Shown in pieces: positions 11,891-21,545 of a stretch of 64,000 nucleotides of DNA (position 1 is the stretch's first letter; each line of letters begins with the position of its first letter). A model generated the notes under the pieces. The model ran no database searches and was not told where the DNA came from. It saw only the letters and a list, made by a program, of their open reading frames with translations. Source of the DNA: Canna indica (lineage: Eukaryota > Streptophyta > Magnoliopsida > Zingiberales > Cannaceae); NCBI GenBank assembly GCA_034359265.1, contig CP136892.1, positions 85,800,001-85,864,000 of the forward strand. Direction: 5' to 3'. Made by a program: the position numbers and the translations under genes.

Positions 11891-12860
11891 TGCCTATTGA
11901 ATTCTCCAATTAATTTTCTTTGCCAATATTGAATTGAACAATTTAATTTCTCAATTAACATTTTTAATAGTACTTTTCGTTTATCTACATTTCGTATTAT
12001 TAATCACATTATTGAATCCGACCTACAATGCTTAGGAAAAGGTTGACATCAATGAAAATAATAAATAACAATGAAATATGATCACAGCACAAAGTAATTA
12101 AGTAGACAGTGATTGAATAAGATATAAGTTTAGTCAATCATTTACAAATTCATAATTTTACTAAAAAAATACCCAAGAAATCATAATTGAATTTTAAGCA
12201 AAGATGAAAAGATCTAGCAAAGCGCAAACCCTAAGAAGGTTGCTAATAAGTATAAAATTACTTTTCTGAATTTTGTTTTTAAATATTATATATTAAACTA
12301 TTGAAAATCCATAATTTATATATATTGTTATTCTTATATGGATGTTAATTCATTTTATTTCCAAAAATATTATTATTTTATTTACAGAAAAACAATTATT
12401 TATATTGAATTTATATTGTTATTTATTTTTATATATTGAATTTTCATTGTTATTTATTTAAAATACTATTTTGTTCACAATTTAATTATATTAAATGATA
12501 ATATATTTTATATTTATATATTTCAAATTGTATATACTTGAGTTACTTCAATTTCTTTCCTTGAATTGTATTACTATTTTCAAATTGATTTTATAAAATA
12601 ATATTACTATATGGAAAACAATAATTTATACTCGCTGATATTAATTATATTTTTATAATAATATTACACATATAGGAATTTTCTTATATATTTTAACTAT
12701 ATTAATTTATTTTAAAATAAAAATTATATATAATTATGTTATTATTGTACGTTGATAGTATGAAAAATAAAGCTAAATTATAATAAAAACATATTTCTGG
12801 ATCTTTTCATTAAAAAAATTATATTATCTCTAAATTATTTTCTTTATATTTTAAAAATAA
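10091..12860. other. AT-rich gene-free spacer with microsatellites
   Basis: No supportable gene. There is an (ATT)n then (ATTA)n tract at 11671-11720 and an (AT)n tract at 11839-11887. Two similar segments around 11110-11220 and 11330-11420 share GATTTATAGTTAATTTTG and may be a decayed duplication. The right end may be the body of the Helitron whose 3' end is at 12903. Confidence 0.6.
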
Positions 12861-12872
12861 TATTATATTTAA

Positions 12873-12903
12873 TGGCTTGCGCAACGCGCGGGTTGTCGAC
12901 TAG
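12873..12903 (+). mobile_element. Helitron-type 3' terminus
   Basis: The segment GGCTTGCGCAACGCGCGGG holds a short GCGC/GCGC hairpin and is followed within a few bases by CTAG (12900-12903) and then a host T. This is the usual 3' end of plant Helitrons. The match with the sister locus at UGT B begins exactly at the next base (12904 pairs with 23509), and the sister has A before T. That is the A|T target expected for a Helitron. The 5' TC end was not found, so the element's length is unknown. Confidence 0.78.
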
Positions 12904-13081
12904 TATAATCTAATATTGAAAAACTTTGGGCCACTTTGAGTTACGTCAAAGAAAGATTGAACCAGAATTGGGATCAAGACCTTATCCGAACTTAAAATAT
13001 TTACTTAAAGGGTTGATAATTTGACGCGTAGAATTCAAAGATAAGAGATCGATTTTTGTCCCTCTAGCTAGTAATAAAAAA

Positions 13082-13239
13082 CGAGTCTTGCTATATCCTC
13101 CTAATAATTAATCTAATAATCCTCCTAATCACTCACAATGACATAAGTGATAATTTTCTCAATAATCACGAGTACTTTAATATATGTGAGTATTAGAAAA
13201 ATTATTAGACAAATGAGTGAGGAGGATTGAGCATTTCTC
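13082..13239 (+). mobile_element. Short hAT-like MITE (158 bp) in the UGT A promoter
   Basis: The element lies between two copies of the 8-bp direct repeat ATAAAAAA (13074-13081 and 13240-13247). The sister UGT B promoter has one copy of that octamer (23690-23697) and no insert, which gives a clean empty site. The ends form imperfect inverted repeats sharing ATCCTCCT and CTAATAAT. The 8-bp target duplication suggests hAT. The terminal bases are not diagnostic. Confidence 0.8.
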
Positions 13240-13640
13240 ATAAAAAAATTATTAAGCTCATCCAATGTTGTAAAATAGAATCATCTGATTTGGTTGGGTG
13301 ATATTTTTGTCAACGAATTCTTCTATTACACTTATAATCTTTGAAAGAGACAAACCAATTATGTAGCATCTACATCATTGTATGCGTCATTAGTTCAATT
13401 CTTTTGTAGGAACCACCCGTAGAAACAAATATATTTATCATAAAAAAGAGTTTATTTTATATTATACTCGAGTCCAATAGATTTGTACACCATAATGTGC
13501 TCATATATCTCTATCACTTTATTAAAATTTTATTGGACTCGCAATCATCATGTAAATAATCCATAAAGATATTGGTTGCTCGTGATCATGTTTCACTTTA
13601 ATTATTATTTAGACAAAAATATCCCAATAAATTTTTGATA

Positions 13641-13841
13641 GAAGTTATGTCTTATCTTCAATATTAAAAATTTTAAGTTCGCTTTGAGTCACGTCTAAAA
13701 AAGATTGAACAAGAAAAAGAGATACATACCTTATTTGAGATAAGTTATGTCTTATCTTCATTATTGAAAATTTTAAGTTCACTTTGAGTCACGTCTAAAC
13801 AAGATTGAACAAGAAAAAGAGATAAATACCTTATTTGAGAT
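13641..13841 (+). repeat. Two 100-bp tandem units in the UGT A promoter
   Basis: AAGTTATGTCTTATCTTCA begins each unit, at about 13642 and 13742. Each continues through TTTGAGTCACGTCTAAA and GAACAAGAAAAAGAGATA. A diverged relative of the middle part (TTTGAGTTACGTCAAAG) lies at about 12930 and in the UGT B promoter at 23540, so the module seems to have multiplied within the promoter. UGT B lacks the tandem pair. Confidence 0.85.
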
Positions 13842-14374
13842 TAATCACATTTTTGTGGTTAATCTAAACATGCATTCATTAATCGAAATTAAAATTGTTC
13901 GATTTTAAAAATTAATATTTGAAATTGTTCAATTTTAAAAATTAATATTCGAAATCAAAATTGGTACCGGATAATCAAAATTAATTAGTTTAATTTGGAT
14001 AGATGCATATCTGTTAACAGAATAATAAGATAATTAGTTAATAAAGGAATACCCTATTAATAAATTTTTTTTAATAAAAAAAAGTAGATTATTGAGTATA
14101 TGATATTAAATTATTTATTATATATAATAATTAATAAATATAATCAGTTTTGATTTTGGATTATCCACGAATAACGATAATCAAAATTTATAACTGATTT
14201 TAAACCTATAATTAAAACCACCCTGATCTCATCCGACAATTTAGTGCGTAGAATTTTCAAATGTTCTAAAGGCGGCGGACATTACCAAAAGATAAGTGTT
14301 TAATTTTATAATTTTGTCCTTCTAACCAGTAATTAAAAATTGCCCCACTCTTTTTCTTCTTCCACCCTGCGACC

Positions 14375-14383
14375 TTTATAAAA
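14375..14383 (+). promoter_or_regulatory. TATA box of UGT A
   Basis: TTTATAAAA lies 92 bases before the chosen start codon and is conserved at UGT B (24106-24114). Transcription would begin around 14405-14415, downstream of the in-frame ATG at 14392. That supports 14467 as the real start. Confidence 0.75.
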
Positions 14384-14445
14384 CCCTAGCCATGGCGCCC
14401 AACCCCCTCATCAAACTTTACTGCATCCACGGCCAATCTACAACT

Positions 14446-14466
14446 CAGAGAGAGAGAGAGAGAGAG
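14446..14466 (+). repeat. (GA)n tract in the UGT A 5' leader
   Basis: A GA run ends directly at the start codon. UGT B has the same tract with a different length (about 24178-24199). GA leaders of this kind are common in plant genes. Confidence 0.8.
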
Positions 14467-16012
14467 ATGGGGCCCATTGCAAGCGAGAAGCCTCATGCAG
14501 TGTGCATCCCTCATCCTGCGCAGGGCCACATCACCCCCATGCTCAAGCTCGCCAAGCTCCTCCACTCTCACGGCTTCCACATCACCTTCGTCAACACCCA
14601 CTTCAACCACAACCGCCTCCTCCGCTCGAGAGCCATCACTTCCCTCGACGACCTCCCCAACTTCCGCTTCGACTCCATCCCAGACGGCCTCCCGCCCTCC
14701 GACGAGGACGCCACGCAGGACATCCCCTTGCTCTGCGAATCCATCTCCAAAACTTTCCTCCCTCACTTCCTCGACCTCCTCGGCAAGCTCAGCCGCCACC
14801 CCTCCTCCCCTCCGGTCTCCTGCATCGTCTCCGACGGCGTCATGAGCTTCACCCTCGACGCCGCCGAGCAGCTTGGCCTCCCCGAGGTCGTCTTCTGGAC
14901 CACCAGCGCTTGCGGCTTCATGGGCTATCTCCATTACCGGCATCTCCTCGAAAGGGGCATCACGCCTCTCAAAGGTGAGAAAATCGAGCTCTATTGCTTC
15001 CATTTCAAATCATGGCGGTGGAGATCGAGAAGAGGAAGTTGAATCTTTGGTTCATTAAGTAACTGTGCTGCCAATTTCGACCGCAGATGAGATCAACATC
15101 ACGAATGGATATCTGGAGACGCCGGTCGACTGGATTCCAGGGATGAAGAACGTGAGGCTGAAGGATCTTCCCTCCTTCATGCGCACGACGAACCCCGACG
15201 ACATGATGCTCAACTTCACCAACCGCGAGGCGCAGAGAGCCGCCATGGCCCGGGCGGTGATCTTGAACACCTTCGATGACTTGGAACGGCCGGTGCTCGA
15301 CGCCATGGCGGAGATGCTCCCGCGAATCTACACCGTCGGCCCGCTGTCTCTGCTCTCGCAGAGCAGCTCGCTGGCGTCGATCCGGTCCAACCTGTGGAAG
15401 GAGGACAAAGGCTGCCTTGAGTGGCTCGACCGCCGGAAGCCCGGATCGGTCGTGTACGTCAACTTCGGGAGCATCACGGTGATGACCAACGACCAGCTGG
15501 TGGAGTTCGCGTGGGGGCTGGCGAACAGCAAGTACGAATTCCTGTGGGTCATCCGGCCGGATCTGGTGAAGGGCGACAGCGCGGTGCTGTTGTCGGAGTT
15601 CGTGGAGGAGACGCGGGAGCGGGGGAAGCTGGCGAACTGGTGCCCGCAGGAGGCGGTGCTGTCGCACGCGGCGGTCAGGGGATTCCTGATGCACAGCGGG
15701 TGGAACTCCACGATCGAGAGCATTAGCAGCGGGGTGGCGATGCTCTGCTGGCCCTTCTTCGCGGAGCAGCACACGAACTGCCGGTACGCGTGCGGGGAAT
15801 GGGGGATCGGCATGGGGATCGACAACGACGTGAAGAGGGAGGAGGTGGAGGCGCTGATAAGGGAGTTGATGGGGAACGGGGAGAAGGGGAAGGAGATGAG
15901 GAAGAAGGCGGCGGAGTGGAAGGAGAAGGCCGAGCGAGCGACGCAGCCAGGTGGGTCCTCCTCTGTGAATCTTGAGACACTGGTCAACGACTTGCTGCTT
16001 AGAAATGCCTAA
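14467..16012 (+). CDS. UDP-glycosyltransferase, UGT85 type (copy A), two exons
   Basis: Exons 14467-14974 and 15087-16012 give 477 residues, a normal length for the family. The 112-bp intron has GTGAGA/CCGCAG borders and phase 1. The enzyme moves a sugar, usually glucose from UDP-glucose, to a hydroxyl of a small metabolite in the cytosol. UGT85 members are known that act on cyanohydrins, cytokinin and 7-deoxyloganetin, and the acceptor here cannot be read from sequence. Catalytic His21 (PAQGH) and its partner Asp123 (CIVSDG) are present. The PSPG donor motif starts at WCPQ and keeps GWNS..E and the final EQ. It carries unusual bases for the family: RGFLMHSGWNS where GGFLTHCGWNS is typical, and GVAM for GVPM. 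No signal peptide or membrane segment is seen. The in-frame ATG at 14392 is rejected because its extension is only encoded (GA)n and is out of frame at UGT B. Confidence 0.93.
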
Positions 16013-16369
16013 TTATGACGCGTGTTAATTTGTTGGAAATCCAAAATAATTATCTCTGTATTATATTTAACTAATTTGATATGCATGTGGTTATAGTGCA
16101 GAGTTTCTATTTTTAATTAATTAATTAATTAATTAATTAAACTATAAACACAATTACTAAAAAATTGGTGATTTATAAATAAATCTTGTTCAAAAATAAG
16201 CATTCTTTTCTTTTCTGTTTTAATCGAGGGTTAATTATACAGTGTATTCTCAACTTTAGGTATTTTCTCAATTATGATCTAATTTTTTATTTGAATCAAT
16301 TTTATATTTCAATTTCTATCCCGACGTCAATTATCTACTAGTTTCATCGTTTCAGCAATGACATGACAT
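16013..16369 (+). other. UGT A 3' flank
   Basis: The sequence matches the UGT B 3' flank to about 16225, including a (TTAA)n run at 16112-16140. From 16235 it changes to a stretch resembling a repeat seen again near 22090 and 53690 (TCTCAATTATGATCTAA). The LINE remnant follows. Confidence 0.6.
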
Positions 16370-16376
16370 TATTGAC

Positions 16377-19300
16377 TTATATTAAAAATAATGCCAAATG
16401 CCACAAGGCATTGGTAACATTGGCTTTGGAGTCCAAACTCAAGGAATTGTTCACGCTCAACAAACTCCAGCTATCAGAATGCCAAATTAAACAATTAGAA
16501 AAATCAATATGGAGGAGATTTCCGCGAGCCAACCATAGCTCAGAAGCAAAAACACAACCAGAGAAAAGATGAAAAATTGTTTTTTCTTCAAGATTACAGA
16601 AAGCACAGCTATGAATTAAAATAATTTTCAAATTAAAAAGACGACTTTTGATCAAAAGCCTTCCATGAAAATTTTTCCAAGAAAGAGTTTAACTTTCAAA
16701 GTTGACTCCAATTTTGATTTAAAGCAGAAGTAGAGTGACTTTGATTTTTCAGAAATAGAAATGCAGAGGATGCGATTGCCAATCCATTATTTTCAGGTGT
16801 CCAAGCTACATAATCATCATTGGGTTGATCCGACAATTATGCTTGAAATAGCCTCCCACAAATCATTACCACACATAGTAGTGCCAATGAAAGCCGACCA
16901 AGAGTAGTTGTTCATTAAATGATGAACTTTAGTGATTTGCTCTACTAAATTGATATTAAAATAAGTAGGCTTGAGAGCTAGAGGCAAATCAAGGACCCAA
17001 TGACCATTCAAGAGGGAAGTATCGTTACCATTACCAATAATATGCTGAAAACCAGAATGTAAAGCGAGTATGCATGCATAAATAATCTCCATGCCCAAGA
17101 GGAATTTCTAGGAGGACAAGAATTGGTATTCATGATTTTTTGGTATTTGGCATAAATAATTTTGACCCGAAGAGAATTTGATTTATTTAGATAAGACTGA
17201 ATACGACTGGCTTGAAGAGCCATACTTATGGTCCTCACATCTTGAAGACCAAGACCACCTAGAGATTTAAGGAGGGTGACAGTAGACCAGCTAATAAGAG
17301 TAGACTAGCTAATAAGGTGAATGCTTTTACTGTTAGGATTTTGGTTCCATAAGAAATTCCTCATTTTTAGCTCAATCTTGTTACAAAGCTCGTAGTTGAG
17401 CCAAGTAACAGATATTGAATGAGTAGGGATATAGTTTAGGACTGATTTGATCAATACTAGTCTACCAGCTAGGGAGAGAAGGGAGGATTTTCAATTGCTA
17501 AGTTTGAAATCTATTTGAGAAAGAATATAATCATGGGTTTTAGGGGGGGCTTCTTGGTGAAATCATGACCCCAAAATATTTAATGGAAAAGAGCCTATTT
17601 TCATCCTAAGGGTACGAGAGATTCTAGCCCTAGTGCATTGGTTAACATGCTTAGGAATTTTTTTTTTCAGATTTACTACAATTAGTATTTTGACCAGTTA
17701 AGACTTCATATTGAGAAAAAATTAATTTAACAGTGTTAATACTCTTAGTGTTTGCCTTAAAGATCATAATAATATCATCAGCAAACATAAGATGACTGAT
17801 AAGAGTATTATTCTTCACCTTGAAAGGTGTTAAATTATTTAAAGACACTGCATTATTAATGATATTAGTAAAGATTTGAGAGACAATGATGTAAATGAAG
17901 GGAGATAAGGGATCCCCCTGCCTATGCCTCTAGAGGAGGAAAAGAAATTTGAGACTTGGGCATTAACAAGACATGCAAAAGATGGAGTGAAAATACAAGC
18001 TTTGATCCACTCAATAAATTTATTAGGAAAGTTGTAAAGATTAAGGGCTTTAAGGATAACATTCCTATAAAGGGAATCAAAAGTTTTTTCAACATCTATC
18101 TTAACAATAATATAAGAGCAGCTACTTTTAGAAGCATAAAAAGATTGAACAATTTCCTCAACTACTAGTATATTATCATGAATATTCTGTCATTCACAAA
18201 GGCAGATTGTTCATAGGAATGCAAGCCTTTAGTCTATTTGCAATGACTTTTTAGATGATACAGTATGATATGTTGCATAAAGTTATGGGTCTAAAGTCTT
18301 TAACACTGTTAGGATGCTTACATTTGGGGATAAAAGTTAAAAGAGTCTTATTCCAATCAATAGGAAGGGTAGCAGAATGAAAAAAGTAATTAATGGAGTC
18401 AAGGAAATTTTCAGAGATGGTGTTCCAATAGTATTTATAAAACTCTATAGTGAAGTTATCTATACCTAGACTTTTTCCATTTTTAAATGAAGAAATAGTA
18501 TCTCTAATTTCTTCTAAAGAGAAAGGGGCAATAAGCCTATCAGCAAGAGAGGAACTGATCTTTTTAAAAGAAGGCCAATGCAAGTTAGAAACATGAACAA
18601 GATCATAAGTATTCCAAAGATTTTTGTAAAAGTCCACAAATTCAAGAAGAATACATTTTTCATCCTTAATTAAGGAATTATTAGAGTTCATGATAGAAGA
18701 AATATGATTTATACGCCTACGCATAGTAATAATGCGATGATAATAGGCAGTATTTTGATCACCTTCATGAATCCATTTAGTTTTAGATTTAGCCCACAAC
18801 TTGAGACAAATTTATCTTTGAAGGGCAATTTGCTTGTTATGAAGGCTTTTAAGTTTACTATCCAAATTTATTGGGGCATTAGGGTGAGATTCAATGGATT
18901 CTAACAATTGAATGTCACTAACAGTAGAGCCAAGAAGGGTTTCAAGTTGACCAAGATTATTTTTGTTCCAATGAGAGAGGGCTCCTCTAGTGTTTGATAA
19001 CTTAGAGTTAAAAATGGTATTCTCATGAGAAGAAATAGGAAGAGACCATGCATTATTTACTATATTAAAGCTATCTTCATGCTCTATCCAGAAATTTTGA
19101 AACCTAAATAGATTATTTCTAGATTGCTTTTTGATAGGGATAGTGCATAAAATAAGACAATGATCAAATAAGACTCTATTAAGATGATTTATGTTGCAGT
19201 TTCCAAAAAAATGTAACCAAACAACATTAGCAAAGAATATGTCAAGTCTAATAAGAATTTTAGCTAATCATTTGCGATTATTTGATCATGTAAATCTATT

Positions 19301-19800
19301 TCCACTAAATCCAAGGTCAATTAGACCTAATTGATTAATAAACATTGTAAAATCTTGAATAGACTTAGAAAATTTAAAAGGGAGACCACCCCATTTATCC
19401 TCAGCATGTAGAATATAATTAAAATCACCCATAAAAAACCAATGATAAGAATTTAAATCAGCATACATAAGAGAGTGTCACAAATTGCATCTAATAGGTA
19501 AATCTGTACTAGCATAAAAATTTGAGAGTAAAAAAGGTTCAGAGTTATCTAATTGAACCACAATGTGAATAACTTGAGAAGATATAATAATAATTTGAGC
19601 TTTAATAAAATCAGAGTTCCAAGCGGTTAAAATACCACCAGATGCACCAATACTAGGTTGAATGACAGCCTCCCGTCCCTTACCAAAAGACCTAACTAGT
19701 TTTTTAGACTTAGCTTCAGATAGATGAGTTTCTTGCAAAGTAATGATCCTTAGGTGAAGGTTTCTAATCTGGATAGATAAGAAGTCTCTAGCTTGTTTTC
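16377..19800 (-). pseudogene. LINE ORF2 remnant (endonuclease, RT, zinc region)
   Basis: From high to low coordinates: the endonuclease opens with NIRGAWRKQARDF (about 19785). The metal-binding Glu lies in ITLQETHL (about 19735), and MGDFNYILHAEDKWGG follows (about 19420). The linker and RT start lie near 18790 with a WAKSKTKWIHEGDQNT stretch. RT motifs include KNGKSLGIDNFTIEFYK and LTFIPKCKHP (18330-18480) and the catalytic FADD box (about 17785). A zf-RVT-like segment (CAFCNLEEKTIFHLF, about 16600) ends the frame. At least six separate frames are needed, so no product can be made. Confidence 0.88.
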
Positions 19801-19819
19801 TCCAGGCACCTCTAATATT

Positions 19820-19979
19820 TCAGTGACATTTAGGTCAAATTCAATGTTGTTTAGATCCATCCCTGATATGGATTCTAAAGCAGAAAGAAGGTCCTCCACC
19901 TCAGTGACATTTAGGTCAAATTCAATGTTGTTTAGATCCATCCCTGATATGGATTTATGTCTCTTAATAATGTGGTCTT
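19820..19979 (-). repeat. 81-bp internal tandem duplication in the LINE
   Basis: A TCAGTGACATTTAGGTC segment starts at 19820 and again at 19901. The 81-bp period is 27 codons, so the minus-strand frame repeats MDLNNIEFDLNVTE without a shift. It lies between the ORF1 region and the endonuclease. Confidence 0.85.
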
Positions 19980-20689
19980 TTCTTTTGACTCCAAGGCTAG
20001 GGTGAGGCTTTGGAGGTTTAGGAGGCTTTTTCTTTGGGCATCTAGTGTCTGAAGAAGCATTAGATCTAGAGGTAGAATTTTGTAAGATTTTCTTAATATT
20101 TTCAGCAAATAATTCTATAGTAATTGAAGAGGCAAGGGTAAGGGAAGAGTTGCATGCAAGAGATGTCGGGGTATTAGTTCTAACACATTCAAGATATATG
20201 TTGCAAAAGGAATGGATTCCTTAGATTGATTGACTTTCTCATTAATTACTAGGGGAAGACCAAATTTACTATTATCAACATCAGAAGAGATATTTGATTG
20301 AGGTTTAGGGATAAATTTAGGCTTTACAGATATTTGACCTTTAGAATGGTGGGGAGGGTGAGAACTGGATCTCTTACCAGGGATAGAGGAAGATTGTCTA
20401 TGATTGTGGATTGTCGGAGACTTGGTGTTCTCCACAGCCTGAGCATGGCTTTCTCTTGAGAGGGAAGGAGAGCGCGCACTACGAGGGTTTCTTCTAGGGT
20501 TTCAGCGCTGGACTTGAATCCAGGGACCACAGGCCGGGTCAGGGATAGATTCATTAGAGTCAATAATACTAGAATTTACAGAAATAGAGGCAGAAGAAAC
20601 ATTCAGAACTGCATCATTCACAGGAACAGAAGATGTAACTTTAGTAGAAGAATCATCTTTTGATTGTTGATGCTTCAATAAAACAGGAC

Positions 20690-21375
20690 AGTTTATATCA
20701 CGGTGGCCAACAACGCCACACTGAAACAGATAATCGGAAGGTTCTCATAAACAACAGGTTGAAAGAATTCATTTTCACCAATCGAAATCCAAACACCTTG
20801 TCGAATGGGAAGGGCTAGGTTTATTTCAACACAAACCCTGATATATCGGTCTCTTTCAAAAGAAAATGATCGGTCATCCATTTTCAAAACACGACCAAAG
20901 GATTGCACAATAGCAAAGATCTAATCTGAGTTCCAAAATTCCATCGGTAATGATCGAAGCCGTATCCAAACAGACGAAGTAGTAAAAATCTCTTTCCATG
21001 GTTGAAAAAGGGGTTTCCATGGCATTAAACGCAGGACATCACCACGAAAAACCCACGGCCCACCAGTTAAAATATTGTTTGCAAATTCAGAAGAATCAAA
21101 ATGAAATACAAAAAAAAATTCATCAAGATCAATGACTGATTGAAAATCAGATGAAAATCATATACAGAAAACCCAAGCCTTAATGAAATCAAGAGGGCGA
21201 GGCTTCCCCAAGAACTTGCCTACTAAATTATTTTCCCAAGATTTGCTCCAGGATAATATCTGATCCGACGAAAAAAAGACACTATCTGAAGTTGAAGACT
21301 TGATCTTGGAAAGGGTAGAGGAGGAAACCCTAATTTCAAGATTAAGGTTCTCTTTCGCAGCAGTTGAGCCCAAGA
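20690..21375 (-). pseudogene. LINE ORF1 remnant (DUF4283 and CCHC-type region)
   Basis: The minus strand carries pieces typical of the nucleic-acid-binding ORF1 of plant LINEs, including RYIRVCVEINLALPIRQG and FFQPVVYENLPIICF. After CF the reading frame slips, and the expected zinc knuckle is lost. Upstream pieces (SWENNLVGKFLGKPRPLD) fit a DUF4283 start. It is broken by several stops. Confidence 0.75.
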
Positions 21376-21545
21376 GGAGGGCTTTGATGAAGGTGGAATC
21401 GCGAGATCAAGGGTCCTGGACGACGTCGGGAGCGATGAGGGCGAAGAAGGGGGGCGAGATCCGTCCGGCGGATAGGGGGACGAGGCGGCGGCGAAGGCGA
21501 GTAGGGTATTGGGGAAGAGTCACTCTTGTCGCGGACAGAACTCTT

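Larger units (their letters stand above)
12904..14374 (+). promoter_or_regulatory. UGT A upstream region, shared in part with UGT B
   Basis: 12904-13081 aligns with 23509-23697 and shares the CACTTTGAGTTACGTCAAAG and GGGTTGATAATTTGACGCG stretches. The alignment resumes after a MITE at 13248. Two 100-bp tandem units lie at 13641-13841. The proximal part (14300-14374) again matches UGT B. No transcription-factor site is claimed. Confidence 0.6.
16370..21545 (-). mobile_element. Degenerate LINE (plant L1-like non-LTR retrotransposon)
   Basis: Reading on the minus strand from 21545 down, the element has: a GC-rich 5' part; an ORF1 region with DUF4283-type sequence and a nucleic-acid-binding finger; an endonuclease; a reverse transcriptase; and a zinc-binding C-terminal region ending at the low-coordinate side. 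All frames are broken by stops and shifts. No poly(A) tail (poly-T on the plus strand) or clear target duplication is visible at 16370, so the 3' end may be truncated. It lies between UGT A and UGT B. Confidence 0.88.

Noticed and set aside
14392..14466. In-frame upstream ATG extending UGT A by 25 residues
   Set aside because: It lies within about 20 bases of the TATA box, encodes a (GA)n translation and is out of frame in the sister UGT B.
14386..15772. Long antisense ORFs over UGT A
   Set aside because: GC-rich third positions remove stops on the opposite strand. The products are low in complexity and match nothing.
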